Source: Streptomyces sp. NBC_01428
Lineage (GTDB): Bacteria; Actinomycetota; Actinomycetes; Streptomycetales; Streptomycetaceae
NCBI RefSeq assembly: GCF_036231965.1
Contig: NZ_CP109499.1
Span: forward strand, 2,418,001 to 2,482,000
DNA: 64,000 bases
Direction of reading: 5' to 3'
Under the pieces are notes generated by a model, which was not told the origin of the DNA, made no database searches, and saw nothing but the letters and a program-made list of their open reading frames with translations. The position numbers and the translations under genes were made by a program. Of this stretch, positions 1 to 12,731 are shown one piece after another. How positions within the stretch are numbered: position 1 is the stretch's first letter; each line of letters opens with the position of its first letter.

Positions 1-694
1 GGACCCGCGCGGCACCGGTGGCTCGGCGGTCCCCGAGGACCCCGGCACGTACCGCTGCGACCGGCTCGTCGACGACGTGGAGGCGCTGCGCGAGCACCTC
101 GGTCGGGACCGGCTGGACCTGCTCGCGCACTCCGCGGGGACGAACCTGGCGATGCTGTACGCGGAGCGTCATCCGGACCGGGTCGAGCGGCTCGCGCTCA
201 TCACGCCGAGCCCGTACGCGGTCGGCATCGACATCACCGGGGAGGTCCGGCGGGAGACGGCGCTGCTGCGGGCCGCGGAGCCGTGGTTCCCGGAGGCCTT
301 CGCCGCGCTGGAGCGGATCGTCGCCGGAGACGGGGACACTGCCGCCTTCCTGGCCATCGCCCCCTTCTGGTACGGCCGTTGGGACGAGAGCGCGCGGGCG
401 CACCGGGCCGCGGAGGACGCCCACCGGAACCAGGAGGCCGCAGGCCGCTTCGGCGACGGCGCGTTCACGCCGGACGTCACCCGGGCGGCGCTCGGCCGCC
501 TGGCCTGTCCGGTGCTCGTGCTCGCCGGTGAGGTGGACCTGAACTCCCCGCCTCCCGCGGTGGCCGCCCTCGCCGCCGTGTTCCCGCGTGCCGAGCTGGT
601 CGTCCAGGCCGGGGCCGCACACTTTCCGTGGCTCGACGACGCGGAGCGGTTCACACGGACGATCGGCGCTTTCCTCGGAAGACCGGCCGGGTAG
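1..694 (+). CDS. Alpha/beta hydrolase, 5' end outside window
   Basis: Only the C-terminal 230 residues are visible; the reading frame is open to the left edge. The fold is alpha/beta hydrolase of the proline iminopeptidase-like type: a nucleophile elbow LAHSAGT (Ser at visible residue 44), a later strand PVLVLAGEVD that carries the usual acidic residue, and AGAAHFPWLDD with the probable catalytic His. The elbow has Ala where most relatives have Gly before the His-Ser pair. Substrate cannot be told. The gene converges on the dehydrogenase that ends at 780, with 85 bases between them. Confidence 0.85.
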   Translation, partial: DPRGTGGSAVPEDPGTYRCDRLVDDVEALREHLGRDRLDLLAHSAGTNLAMLYAERHPDRVERLALITPSPYAVGIDITGEVRRETALLRAAEPWFPEAFAALERIVAGDGDTAAFLAIAPFWYGRWDESARAHRAAEDAHRNQEAAGRFGDGAFTPDVTRAALGRLACPVLVLAGEVDLNSPPPAVAALAAVFPRAELVVQAGAAHFPWLDDAERFTRTIGAFLGRPAG

Positions 695-779
695 CCGCCC
701 GGCGCGCGGAGGTGCGGAAGGCCGAGAGCCCCGCGACGCGGGTGGTCCCCTGCTGCCGCCGGCCGCGCGGTCCCCTCCG

Positions 780-1787
780 TCAGGCCGTCCGTTCCAGCTC
801 CGTCTCGTCCACCCGGAACTCCAGCTCCCGCCCCGCCAGCAGCCGTTCCAGTTCGCCGAGAACGGTCGCGCCGAGCCGGGCGACCTCGTTGCCCTGGGAA
901 CCGGCCAGGTGAGGGGTGACGAAGGCGTTCGGGAGGCCGAGGAGCGGGGAGTCCGCCGGGAGCGGTTCCGGGTCCGTGACGTCGAGGACGGCGCTGATCC
1001 GACCGGACCGCAGTTCCCCGACGAGCGCGTCGTGGTCGACGAGGGAGCCGCGCGCGGTGTTCACGAGGACCGATCCGTCGGGCATCAGGGCGAGTTCGCG
1101 GCGGCCGACTAGGTGCCGCGTCTCGGGGGTCTGCGGGGCGTGCACGGTGACGACGTCGCTCCCGGCGAGCAGGGCCTCGAGCGGCAGCAACGGCACCCCG
1201 AGCGCCGCCGCCCCGGCTTCGGTGACGTAGGGGTCGGCGAGGCTGACCTCCAGGTCGAAGGGCCGGAGCAGCTCGATGAGGCGTCGGCCGATGCGGGAGG
1301 CGCCGACGACGCCGACGCGGCGGCCGAAGTTGCCGACGCCGGGCAGGATATCGCCGTAGGGGAAGGCCCGTTCGTCGCGGAGGCGGTCGCGGTACGCGAA
1401 GACGTTCTTGCCGGCGAGCAGGATCATGGCGAGCGTGTACTCGGCGACGGGCAGCGCGTTCGCGGCGGCCGCCGACGACACGACGATCCCACGGTCCCAC
1501 ACCGCCTGGGTGGTGAACCCCTTCACGGAGCCCGCGGCGTGCAGCACGGCCCGCAGCCGCGGCGCCGCCTCCAGCGCGCCGGCGTCGAGGACGGGAGCGC
1601 CCCAGCCGGTGATCAGGACCTCGGTGGTGGCGAGACGCTCCCGCACCCGGGGGTCGGTGAAGTCCCCCGCCACCAGGGCGGGATCGATCTCCACCAGCTC
1701 GCGCAGCCGGACGAGCAGGTCCGGCGGAAAGACGCGCGGCACGTTCTCGGCCGTCATGGCGAACATCGCCACGGGACGCTTCGGCAC
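780..1787 (-). CDS. D-isomer-specific 2-hydroxyacid dehydrogenase
   Basis: A 335-residue NAD-dependent 2-hydroxyacid dehydrogenase, expected to interconvert a 2-keto acid and a D-2-hydroxy acid in the cytoplasm. The central Rossmann domain shows GVVGASRIGRR, and the catalytic Arg, Glu and His lie in NTARGSLVD, DPEPLPADSPL and FVTPHLAGSQG. Length is normal for the family. The start is a GTG preceded by GGAAGG about 8 bases upstream; an internal ATG 7 codons later is possible. It is divergent from the alditol oxidase gene, with 241 bases between the two starts. Substrate is not predictable from sequence. Confidence 0.9.
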   Translation of the reverse strand: MPKRPVAMFAMTAENVPRVFPPDLLVRLRELVEIDPALVAGDFTDPRVRERLATTEVLITGWGAPVLDAGALEAAPRLRAVLHAAGSVKGFTTQAVWDRGIVVSSAAAANALPVAEYTLAMILLAGKNVFAYRDRLRDERAFPYGDILPGVGNFGRRVGVVGASRIGRRLIELLRPFDLEVSLADPYVTEAGAAALGVPLLPLEALLAGSDVVTVHAPQTPETRHLVGRRELALMPDGSVLVNTARGSLVDHDALVGELRSGRISAVLDVTDPEPLPADSPLLGLPNAFVTPHLAGSQGNEVARLGATVLGELERLLAGRELEFRVDETELERTA

Positions 1788-1883
1788 GGAGGGGCCTTCC
1801 GGTTCGGGAGACGCCCGGCGGCGTCCGGCGGCGGTGCGGGGCCTCGCCGCGAGCGCGGGATCGCGGCGGGTGCCGACGGCCCC

Positions 1884-1913
1884 GTGACAGCGGCAGCAAC
1901 CGCTCTCTACGGT
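1884..1913 (+). promoter_or_regulatory. Probable promoter of the alditol oxidase gene
   Basis: GTGACA at 1884-1889 and TACGGT at 1908-1913 are separated by 18 bases, a good match to an actinomycete housekeeping promoter. It would give a 5' untranslated region of about 110 bases before the ATG at 2029. No operator was recognised. Confidence 0.45.
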
Positions 1914-1929
1914 AGATCGCAGCGCGTGA

Positions 1930-3279
<1,350 letters not shown>

Positions 3280-3328
3280 CAGACCGGGCGCGGGCCCCGG
3301 GAGAACCGCACCGACCGGAACCACGACG

Positions 3329-6344
<3,016 letters not shown>

Positions 6345-6357
6345 CGCCCGGACCGGC

Positions 6358-6399
6358 GCGACCGGGCCGGGCGGGTCCTCCCCCGTCCGGCCCGGTCGC
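6358..6399 (+). terminator. Hairpin terminator after beta-galactosidase
   Basis: Arms at 6358-6375 and 6382-6399 pair over 18 bases with one G-U pair and a 6-base loop, starting 13 bases after the stop codon. There is no T-tract, which is common for streptomycete terminators. Confidence 0.75.
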
Positions 6400-6532
6400 G
6401 TCCGCCGGGCCGGAATTCCGTGGAGTCCGCGCCCGGCCGCGCCTACGATCTGCCGGTGGGCCGGCCGGAGCAGGCCGGTGTGCCACACCGGGGCGCCGGA
6501 GACCGGTTCGCGGACGACGAAGGACGAGGACG

Positions 6533-7426
6533 ATGAACGACCCCGAGCACCGATCGCGCGCGTACCACCACGAGGTGCGCGGCAGCGGCCCCGTCCTGCT
6601 GGTCGTACCGGGAGGGGCCGGCCACCCCATGGGCCTGGAGGGCCTCACGGACCGGCTCAGCGAGCGGTTCACCGTGGTGACGTTCGACCCGCTCGGCCTG
6701 GCGCACACACCCCTGGACGGCCCGGTCGGCGACCAGCGCGTCGAGGACTGGAGCGACGACGCCCACCGGCTCCTCGGCTCCGTCCTCCCGGACGGCGAGT
6801 CGGCGTACGTCTTCGGCAGCAGCTCGGGCGCCGTCGTCGCCCTCGACCTGCTGGCCCGGCACCCCGAACGGCTGAGCCGGGTGGTGGCCCACGAACCGCC
6901 GAGCGTCACTGTGCTGCCGGACGCGGATGCCCAGATCGCGATGGTCGAGGAAGTGGACCGGCTCTGCCGCACGGAGGGCCCCTCGGTGGCGACGGCCCGG
7001 CTGGCCGCGGGCCTGGAGGGCCGGGCCTGGGAAGGCGCGACGAGCGGCCGGAAGGACGCCAGCGCGGAGCCCGCGGAGACGCCGGACGGAGCCCTGCCCG
7101 GCGCGCGGGCGGCCGGGTCCGCGGAGATCCCCGCGGACACGCCGATGACTGTCTTCCTGGCCCACGTCCTGCGCCCGTTCGCCACGCGCGCGCCGGACGT
7201 GGACGGGCTCAAAGAGCTGTCCGACCGGTTCGTCCTCGGTGCGGGCCGCACCTCCGGGCGTCAGCTCCCGCGCCGTACGGCCGAGTCGCTCGCCGCGGCC
7301 ACGGGGGCCACGCTGCTCGACTTCCCCGGCGGCCACCTCGGCTGTCTGGAACACCCGGTGGAGTTCGCGGACCTCCTGACGGAGGCGCTGGTGGGCCGGA
7401 CGGCACGCCGAGACGCGCAGGCGTGA
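6533..7426 (+). CDS. Alpha/beta hydrolase
   Basis: A 297-residue hydrolase with the nucleophile elbow GSSSG (residues 95-99, Ser97) after strand AYVF, an oxyanion-side stretch VVPGGAGHP near residue 25, and a late His in FPGGHLGCLEHP. The middle (about 165-200) is a low-complexity Ala/Pro/Gly insertion in the cap region. The ATG is chosen because AGGACGAGGACG lies directly upstream; the frame is open further upstream only by base composition. Substrate unknown. It converges on the PEP mutase-like gene. Confidence 0.88.
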   Translation: MNDPEHRSRAYHHEVRGSGPVLLVVPGGAGHPMGLEGLTDRLSERFTVVTFDPLGLAHTPLDGPVGDQRVEDWSDDAHRLLGSVLPDGESAYVFGSSSGAVVALDLLARHPERLSRVVAHEPPSVTVLPDADAQIAMVEEVDRLCRTEGPSVATARLAAGLEGRAWEGATSGRKDASAEPAETPDGALPGARAAGSAEIPADTPMTVFLAHVLRPFATRAPDVDGLKELSDRFVLGAGRTSGRQLPRRTAESLAAATGATLLDFPGGHLGCLEHPVEFADLLTEALVGRTARRDAQA

Positions 7427-7472
7427 TCGACCGCCTGGCCCGAACCGCCCCTCGATCAGACGGATTTCCGGC

Positions 7473-8276
7473 TCAGAGGTCGAGCCGCGGCGCGCTGAGG
7501 GCCTGCACGTCCGCGTAGGTCGGGGTGGCGCCCTGCGGGGTCCGGCCGGCGCGGATGTCCAGGACCGTGTCGAGGGCGGCGCCCAGGGAGCGGCGGTACA
7601 GCAGGGAGCCGAGGCTGACCCGTCGGACACCGAGGTCGCCGAGCCGGGCGACGGTCGGGCCGAGCGGCGCGTACAGGATGTTGAGCGGCGCGTCGAACGT
7701 CTTCACCAGGTCGGCGATGCGGTCCGGGTCGCTGAGGCCGGGCACGAACACGCCGTCGGCGCCCGCCTGGAGGTAGGCGTCGAGGCGGCGGCACGTCTCG
7801 GCGTGGCTTCCGTCGCCGAGCCAGTAGGTGTCCGTCCGCGCGTTCACGAACAGGTGGGGCACCGCGGCCTTGACCGCCGCGATCTTCGCGGCGTGCAGGG
7901 CGGTGGATCCGAGGCCGTCCTCGATGTTGAGGCCGACCGCTCCGGCGTCGGCCAGTTCACGTGCCGACGCGGCCACCTCGTCGGGGTCCCGGCCGAAGCC
8001 GTCCTCCGCGTCCACCGACAGCAGGAATCCGCCCCCGGCGAGCTGCCGGGCGAGCCGGACGGTGAGGTCGCGGGTGGCGGCCGCGCCGTCCGGCAGCCCG
8101 GCGGCGGCGGCGACCCCGAGACTCGTGGTCCCCACGGCCTCGAACCCCTGACCGGCCAGCGCGAGCGCGGAGGCGTGGTCCCAGGCGTTGGGCAGCAGCA
8201 GGGGGACGTCGGCATGGTGCAACGCGGCGAACGCGGCGGCGGCGCCGACCGGGTCCTCGCTCGGGGCAGCGGTCAT
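7473..8276 (-). CDS. PEP mutase/isocitrate lyase superfamily protein
   Basis: A 267-residue TIM-barrel enzyme of the isocitrate lyase/phosphoenolpyruvate mutase superfamily. The metal-binding acidic loops are visible as SVDAEDGFG and GLNIEDG, with NARTDTYW later. The KKCGH signature of true isocitrate lyases is absent, so it is more like the carboxyPEP mutase, oxaloacetate hydrolase or methylisocitrate lyase-like members. The reaction cannot be set more closely. The ATG is preceded by a promoter -10 only 6 bases away, so the mRNA is probably leaderless. The upstream rhomboid gene is read in the same direction. Confidence 0.85.
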   Translation of the reverse strand: MTAAPSEDPVGAAAAFAALHHADVPLLLPNAWDHASALALAGQGFEAVGTTSLGVAAAAGLPDGAAATRDLTVRLARQLAGGGFLLSVDAEDGFGRDPDEVAASARELADAGAVGLNIEDGLGSTALHAAKIAAVKAAVPHLFVNARTDTYWLGDGSHAETCRRLDAYLQAGADGVFVPGLSDPDRIADLVKTFDAPLNILYAPLGPTVARLGDLGVRRVSLGSLLYRRSLGAALDTVLDIRAGRTPQGATPTYADVQALSAPRLDL

Positions 8277-8282
8277 ACGGGG

Positions 8283-8288
8283 ACGATA
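8283..8288 (-). promoter_or_regulatory. Probable leaderless -10 element (PEP mutase-like gene)
   Basis: On the minus strand TATCGT is followed by CCCCGT and then the start ATG at 8276, putting the expected transcription start at or next to the start codon. No convincing -35 is visible. Confidence 0.45.
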
Positions 8289-8339
8289 GCGCCGCGACGG
8301 TTCGGCACCGGCCGAACGGTCGGGCGCGCCCGTGCGGCC

Positions 8340-9076
8340 CTAGAGAAGCCCCAGATCCCCCAGCTCCTTGTGGAGGTCCGCGCGGGGGCTGTCCGAGGTG
8401 GTGGGCTGCGCCGTGCGGGGGGACGGTGTGCCCGGTGGGTGGGGTCGGGGGGCGGGGTGTTCCGGGGGTGGCGGTCGCGGAAGAGCCAGGCGCCGAGGAG
8501 GCCGCCGGCCAGGCCTCCGAGGTGTCCGAGCCAGCTCACGCCCGGGGTTCCCGGGACGGTGACGGTGAGCATGTAGGCGAAGGAGGCGGCCATGACGACG
8601 CCGATGAGCGTGTCGATCAGGTGGCGGTCGAAGAGGCCGCGGACCACGACGTAGCCGAAGTACCCGAAGATCAGGCCGCTCGCGCCCACCGTGTCCACGC
8701 CGCCGCTCTCGAAGAGCCACACCGTGAGGCCGCTCGTCACGGCGACGAGGAGGCTCAGTCCGAGGAAGCGGACCACTCCGCGGTACGCCGCGAGGAAGCC
8801 GAAGACGAACAGCGGGCCGGAGTTGCTCTCGATGTGGGCCCAACTCCAGTGCAGGAAGGGTGCGCTGAGGATGTCGGGCAGGGTGCCCAGGTCTCCGGAG
8901 ACGACTCCGTGGTCACGCGAGAGGGCGTAGTGGTCGGCGGAGTTGGCCAGTTGCACCAGCCACACGATCGCGAGGAAGGCGAACATCACGAAGAACGCCT
9001 TCCGCGCCTCCGCGATCATCCGCTCGGGGTCGGCCGCTCCCCGGCCCGCCCGCGTGGTCCTGTCCGGTCCGCCCAT
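8340..9076 (-). CDS. Rhomboid intramembrane serine protease, probable frame break near 3' end
   Basis: A rhomboid protease cutting membrane-embedded substrates. From the ATG at 9076 (GGGAGGGG upstream) there is a membrane helix at about residues 26-45, then the catalytic GASGLIFG (Ser133) and GHLGGLAGG (His185), with further helices between. The protein reads cleanly to about residue 210. The uninterrupted frame then runs as an Arg/Pro-rich tail to a stop at 8273, overlapping the next gene's ATG. A different frame carries a natural-looking end, PRADLHKELGDLGLL, with its stop at 8340. Three G-runs (8417-8422, 8447-8452, 8464-8468) lie between. I therefore give 8340 as the likely true end, implying a frameshift or sequence error. 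Confidence 0.75.
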
Positions 9077-10947
9077 GGCCCGTTCCCCTCCCCCGGCGGA
9101 TCCGCGTCCGCGTCGGCACTGGCCTCTCCACTCTGGGGAGTTCGGACGAACACGCTCGGGGAGGGGCCGCGGGAGGGCTCCCGCGGCCCTGTCTCCGGGC
9201 CGTCCTGCGACGGGGTGTCCGGGTCCGCGGAGGCGGTGAACCGGAAGGTCGCCTCGTCGCCGGGTGCCCAGGTCACCGTGAGGTCGTGCGCGCCGGGTCC
9301 CGCGTCCTCCGCCGGCGTCACCCGCACCGAGACCAGGTCGGTGAGCGGGCGCGGGTCCGGGTCCGCGGTGAGACGGACGAGGGTGACGAAGAGGGAGGCG
9401 TCGGTTCCGGTGGTCCCCTCCGCGGCCTCCGGCAGCCCGTCCAGGGACGTGCCCGCCCCCGACAGGCCGTGTGCCGCGTGGAGTTCGGAGCGGGCACCGT
9501 CCCGCGCCGCCCAGCCCGTGACCCGTACCGGGGCCCCCGGGGCCGCGCCCGACACCAGGTGGCCCCGCACTTCGACGGCGCCCCGCGCGACGACGAGTCC
9601 GGCCACGGCGACGCCCTCCGCGACGGTGTGCCGGGACGCCGCCCAGCCCTCGCCGACACCGAGCGGCACGATCCCCGTACGGCTCGCGTCGCCACCGACG
9701 ATCACGCTGTTGTCGTACGAGGGTGAGGGCTCCGTGACGGTCGAGTAGGCGAGCCGCGTGTAGTACGGGTCGTAGCGGGCGTCCTCGCTGCCGTGGTTGT
9801 GGAGGCGGACCAGGCCGTCCGAACGCGTCGACTGGATCAGCCAGTTGGCCGGCCGCACCGGGGTGATCGCGTCGGCGCGCTCCACCGGGCCCGGCTCCTC
9901 GCGGGCCGTCCACACCTCGTGGTCGGGGGGCAGCAGCAGGCAGACGAACGCCTTGCTGGCCCAGTACGGCGAGGCGGGGCCCGAGTACTCCTGCAGGAAC
10001 GCCTCGTCGGGGCCGCGCCAGCCGCGGGTGAGCAGGCCGTCGGCGTCGACGGCTCCCCGGTCGAGGAAGTAGCGCAGGGCTCCGGAGGCGAGGCGCCGGG
10101 TCTCGCCCGGCGCCAACGGCGTGCGGCCGGTGAGCGCGCCGAGCCACAGCGGGGCGGTGGCCGCGAAGCGGTAGGTCAGGGAGCGGCCCTGCAGCATCGG
10201 CGCCCCGTCGCCGCCGAACAGGCGCGCGTAGTCGGCGAGATGGGCCTCCAGACGGCCCGCGTACAGGTCGAGGAGGCGGGTGTCGTCGCCGAGCCAGGCG
10301 TGCAGCACCGGGTAGAGGTGCATCGCCCAGCCGTTGTAGTAGTCGAACTTGCGGCCGTGACCGTCGGTGTACCAGCCGTCACCGAGGTACCACTGCTCGA
10401 TGCGCTCCAGGCCCCGGTCGATCACCGCGCGGGAGAGGTCCGGCTCGTAGCCGACGTCCGCGAGGAATCCGCCGACCGTCACCGGGAACAACTCCCAGTT
10501 GTTGGGCCAGGGTTCGGCCTTCAGCGCGTCGCCCAGCCAGGCCGCGGCGCGCTGACGCACGCTGTCGTCCAGGCGGTCCCACAGCTGAGAGCGGGTCAGC
10601 CGGAGCGCGAGCGCGATGGACGCCGCCTCCACGAGCGGCTGGCTGCGGCTCTCGACCCGGGGCCAGACTCCCGCCGTTCCGGCGGCGAGCCCGTCCGCGT
10701 ACCGCTCCAGGACCTTCTCGTCCCGGCGGAAGCCGGCCAGCAGCAGTGTGCGGGCGTAGCCCTCCAGGCCGTCGGAGAGCCTCCCGGAGGCGCTCGGACG
10801 GTTTCCGGGGAGGTGGTAGAGGGCGCCCCCGTCGGTCGCGTACGGCGCCACGGCGGCGAGCAGGGAGTCGGCGGTCGCCTCCCAGTGGGCGCGCGTACGG
10901 CCGGTGTACGGGCTCAGGCTGCGGTCCTCGGCGGGCTCGGCGGGCAT
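9016..10947 (-). CDS. DUF2264 family protein
   Basis: A 643-residue DUF2264 protein. The N-terminal two thirds looks like an (alpha/alpha)6 barrel as in polysaccharide-acting enzymes (YNGWAMHLYPVLHAWLGDD, DGWYTDGHGRKFDYYNG), followed by a beta-rich C-terminal part. The last 70 residues are low-complexity Pro/Gly/Asp and overlap the rhomboid start by 61 bases. The ATG is preceded by CAGGAAGC. No signal peptide is seen. The family is linked by its fold and usual context to carbohydrate degradation; no reaction is established that I can name. Control by a LacI-type repressor is suggested by an AAGCGCTT site at the promoter. Confidence 0.88.
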   Translation of the reverse strand: MPAEPAEDRSLSPYTGRTRAHWEATADSLLAAVAPYATDGGALYHLPGNRPSASGRLSDGLEGYARTLLLAGFRRDEKVLERYADGLAAGTAGVWPRVESRSQPLVEAASIALALRLTRSQLWDRLDDSVRQRAAAWLGDALKAEPWPNNWELFPVTVGGFLADVGYEPDLSRAVIDRGLERIEQWYLGDGWYTDGHGRKFDYYNGWAMHLYPVLHAWLGDDTRLLDLYAGRLEAHLADYARLFGGDGAPMLQGRSLTYRFAATAPLWLGALTGRTPLAPGETRRLASGALRYFLDRGAVDADGLLTRGWRGPDEAFLQEYSGPASPYWASKAFVCLLLPPDHEVWTAREEPGPVERADAITPVRPANWLIQSTRSDGLVRLHNHGSEDARYDPYYTRLAYSTVTEPSPSYDNSVIVGGDASRTGIVPLGVGEGWAASRHTVAEGVAVAGLVVARGAVEVRGHLVSGAAPGAPVRVTGWAARDGARSELHAAHGLSGAGTSLDGLPEAAEGTTGTDASLFVTLVRLTADPDPRPLTDLVSVRVTPAEDAGPGAHDLTVTWAPGDEATFRFTASADPDTPSQDGPETGPREPSRGPSPSVFVRTPQSGEASADADADPPGEGNGPWADRTGPRGRAGERPTPSG

Positions 10948-10987
10948 CAGGTGAGCTTCCTGTCTCAGGGGGCGTGCGGGAAGGCGT

Positions 10988-11012
10988 GGCGGTGCGGCAG
11001 GGCCGCACCGCC
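10988..11012 (-). promoter_or_regulatory. 11-bp hairpin in the DUF2264 5' untranslated region
   Basis: Arms 10988-10998 and 11002-11012 are perfect complements with a 3-base loop. On the DUF2264 transcript it would sit only a few bases after the predicted start of transcription, so it may stabilise the 5' end. It could equally terminate transcription coming from the methyltransferase gene at 11173. Confidence 0.5.
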
Positions 11013-11022
11013 TGGCGGCAGG

Positions 11023-11052
11023 ACGCTACCCCTTTCGGGCAAGCGCTTTCTA
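11023..11052 (-). promoter_or_regulatory. Promoter with LacI-type operator for DUF2264 gene
   Basis: On the minus strand TAGAAA (11047-11052) and TAGCGT (11023-11028) are 18 bases apart. The -35 side overlaps the palindrome AAGCGCTT (11041-11048), within GAAAGCGCTTGC, the core recognised by many LacI-family sugar repressors. Repressor binding there would block the promoter. No LacI-family gene lies in the window. Confidence 0.55.
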
Positions 11053-11172
11053 GACCCCGGGGCGCCGGGGTGCCACGCCCCGGTCAGCGCTCGGGTCCGA
11101 GCCCGCCTCTCGCTGTCCGCGGCCCGCTGCCCGCCGCCCGGGCACCTGGCCCGGGGCCCCGGACCGCGACGA

Positions 11173-11961
11173 CTACGCGGCCGGCCGCTCCACCCGGCGG
11201 GCCGTGATCAGCTCGTGCAGGTAGCGCTTGGTGACCCTGCCGCCGTGGCGGTTGTCGATCAGGCCGGCGAGGCAGGCGAGGAGGCCGTCGCGGGCCGGCG
11301 GGGGCAGCGCCCGGTGTCCGGAGTAGGTGCGCAGGACGTCGAGGTAGGCCTCGGTGGTGTAGGTGATCTCCCGGGAGAAGCGCCGGACCTCGACCGGCCC
11401 GAGCCGGTCGCAGGCGTCGAGTTCGCCGGTGTCGGAGGCGACGTCCCTCTCGTCCGACGCGCGCAGGCCGGGCGGGGTGGCGGGGTCCCAGCGTTCGTAG
11501 CAGCCCTGGGCCCGGGCGAAGAACTCCTCGGAACCGCCCGCCACATGGTGGGTGGTGATCAGGGCGAGGGTGCCGCCCGGAGCGAGGGCGGCGGTCAGCC
11601 CGGGCAGGCGCAGGGCCGGGTCGATCCAGTGGAAGGCCGTGGCGCAGACCGCCAGTCCGAAGGCCGGACCCGGTGGGGTCCACTCCTCGAACGCGGCGAC
11701 CTCGACGCGGGCCGCCGGGAACGGCCGCAGGTTGCGCCGGGTCACCGCCGCGAGGGAGGGCCCCAGTTCGACCGCCGTGAGCCGGCAGCCGGTCCGGGCC
11801 AGGGGCACGGTCAGCTGTCCCGTTCCCGGGCCCACCTCCAGGACCCGCGTGTCCGGGGTCAGGCCCGACTCGCCGATCAAGGCCTCGACCAGGGCGGGCG
11901 GGTAGGCGGGACGGGCGCGGTCGTAGAGCTCGGCGTCCTCGTCGAACACGTCTCGCAGCAT
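11173..11961 (-). CDS. Class I SAM-dependent methyltransferase
   Basis: A 262-residue Rossmann-fold methyltransferase with the SAM-binding motif VLEVGPGTGQL (about residues 40-50), post-I acidic residue in LTAVELGPSL, and FHWIDPALRL typical of the methyltransferase 11/25 group. The substrate is unknown. The ATG is preceded by TAGCCT at leaderless spacing. It lies downstream of, and in the same direction as, the nitroreductase gene but apparently has its own promoter. Confidence 0.88.
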   Translation of the reverse strand: MLRDVFDEDAELYDRARPAYPPALVEALIGESGLTPDTRVLEVGPGTGQLTVPLARTGCRLTAVELGPSLAAVTRRNLRPFPAARVEVAAFEEWTPPGPAFGLAVCATAFHWIDPALRLPGLTAALAPGGTLALITTHHVAGGSEEFFARAQGCYERWDPATPPGLRASDERDVASDTGELDACDRLGPVEVRRFSREITYTTEAYLDVLRTYSGHRALPPPARDGLLACLAGLIDNRHGGRVTKRYLHELITARRVERPAA

Positions 11962-11967
11962 GCGTCC

Positions 11968-11973
11968 AGGCTA
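11968..11973 (-). promoter_or_regulatory. Probable leaderless -10 element (methyltransferase)
   Basis: TAGCCT on the minus strand is followed by 6 bases (GGACGC) and the start ATG at 11961. No clear -35. Confidence 0.45.
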
Positions 11974-12008
11974 GGACGTCCACCCTCGGGGCGACCGCTG
12001 TCGCGGTG

Positions 12009-12611
12009 TCAGGAGTGCAGGCCCCAGTGCCCCCGGTGGACGACCTCGGCCGTACCGCGCCTGCGTTCCCCGACGAGGGGGCTCTGCGGGGGAACGTCGT
12101 CCGACCGGTAACCGACGGTGATGCCGCCGATCGGCGCGTACTCCTCGGGGATGCCGAACTCGGCCCGGAACGGCTCCAGTTCCTCGGGCATGATCCCGAA
12201 GAAGCAGGCGTCCAGCCCCTCGTCGACCGCGGTCAGCAGCATCATCAAGGACGCCATGCCGGTGTCGATGAACCAGTAGGGGGCGGGCCAGCGGGCCTCC
12301 GCCCGGTCCTCCCATCCCTTGTCGGCCTCGGCGTAGCGCTCCAGGTAGGCGTTCTTGTGGGCGAGCGGTACGACGACCAGCGGCGCGTCCTGCATGGTCG
12401 GCGTCTTCTCCACGCGGGTGGGGACGAAGGGCCAGAAGCGGGCGCGGTCGGCCGGGTCGGTCAGGGCCAGGAACGCCCAGCCCTGCGAGAAGCCGGCGGA
12501 GGGCGCGCGCAGCGCGGAGGCGAGGACGCGTTCCACGGCCTCCGGCGTCAGGGGCTTGTCGGAGTAGTGCCGGATCATGCGGCGGCGACGGACCACCTCG
12601 GAGAATTCCAT
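12009..12611 (-). CDS. Nitroreductase family protein
   Basis: A 200-residue FMN-dependent nitroreductase-fold protein. The N-terminal RRRRMIRHYSDKPL is the usual phosphate-binding Arg cluster, APSAGFSQGWAFL is the typical Ser-rich segment, and PIGGITVGYR near the C-terminus closes the FMN site. The family reduces nitro compounds, quinones or flavins with NAD(P)H; this member's substrate is unknown. No ribosome binding site is obvious upstream of the ATG. It is divergent from the homocysteine methyltransferase gene, 120 bases apart. Confidence 0.88.
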   Translation of the reverse strand: MEFSEVVRRRRMIRHYSDKPLTPEAVERVLASALRAPSAGFSQGWAFLALTDPADRARFWPFVPTRVEKTPTMQDAPLVVVPLAHKNAYLERYAEADKGWEDRAEARWPAPYWFIDTGMASLMMLLTAVDEGLDACFFGIMPEELEPFRAEFGIPEEYAPIGGITVGYRSDDVPPQSPLVGERRRGTAEVVHRGHWGLHS

Positions 12612-12718
12612 GGCGTCCGATCCTGCCACCGTCGGCCCTCTCCCCGGCAGGGTGCCGTCAGGATCTTCCGGGCCGGGTGCCGTCCGGGCCTCCCCGGCAG
12701 GGCGGGGACCGGATCGGC

Positions 12719-12724
12719 TAGCGT
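12719..12724 (+). promoter_or_regulatory. Probable leaderless -10 element (homocysteine methyltransferase)
   Basis: TAGCGT is followed by 7 bases and the ATG at 12732. There is no purine-rich ribosome binding site, which fits a leaderless mRNA. Confidence 0.4.
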
Positions 12725-12731
12725 CGGCGGC

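Noticed and set aside
7424..7458. TGATCGA/TCGATCA pairing between convergent genes
   Set aside because: Only 7 bp with a 21-base loop; too weak for a terminator call.
12639..12703. Repeated CTCCCCGGCAGGG and GGGTGCCGTC words between nitroreductase and homocysteine methyltransferase
   Set aside because: Short GC-rich words repeated once each; no clear structure or regulatory meaning.
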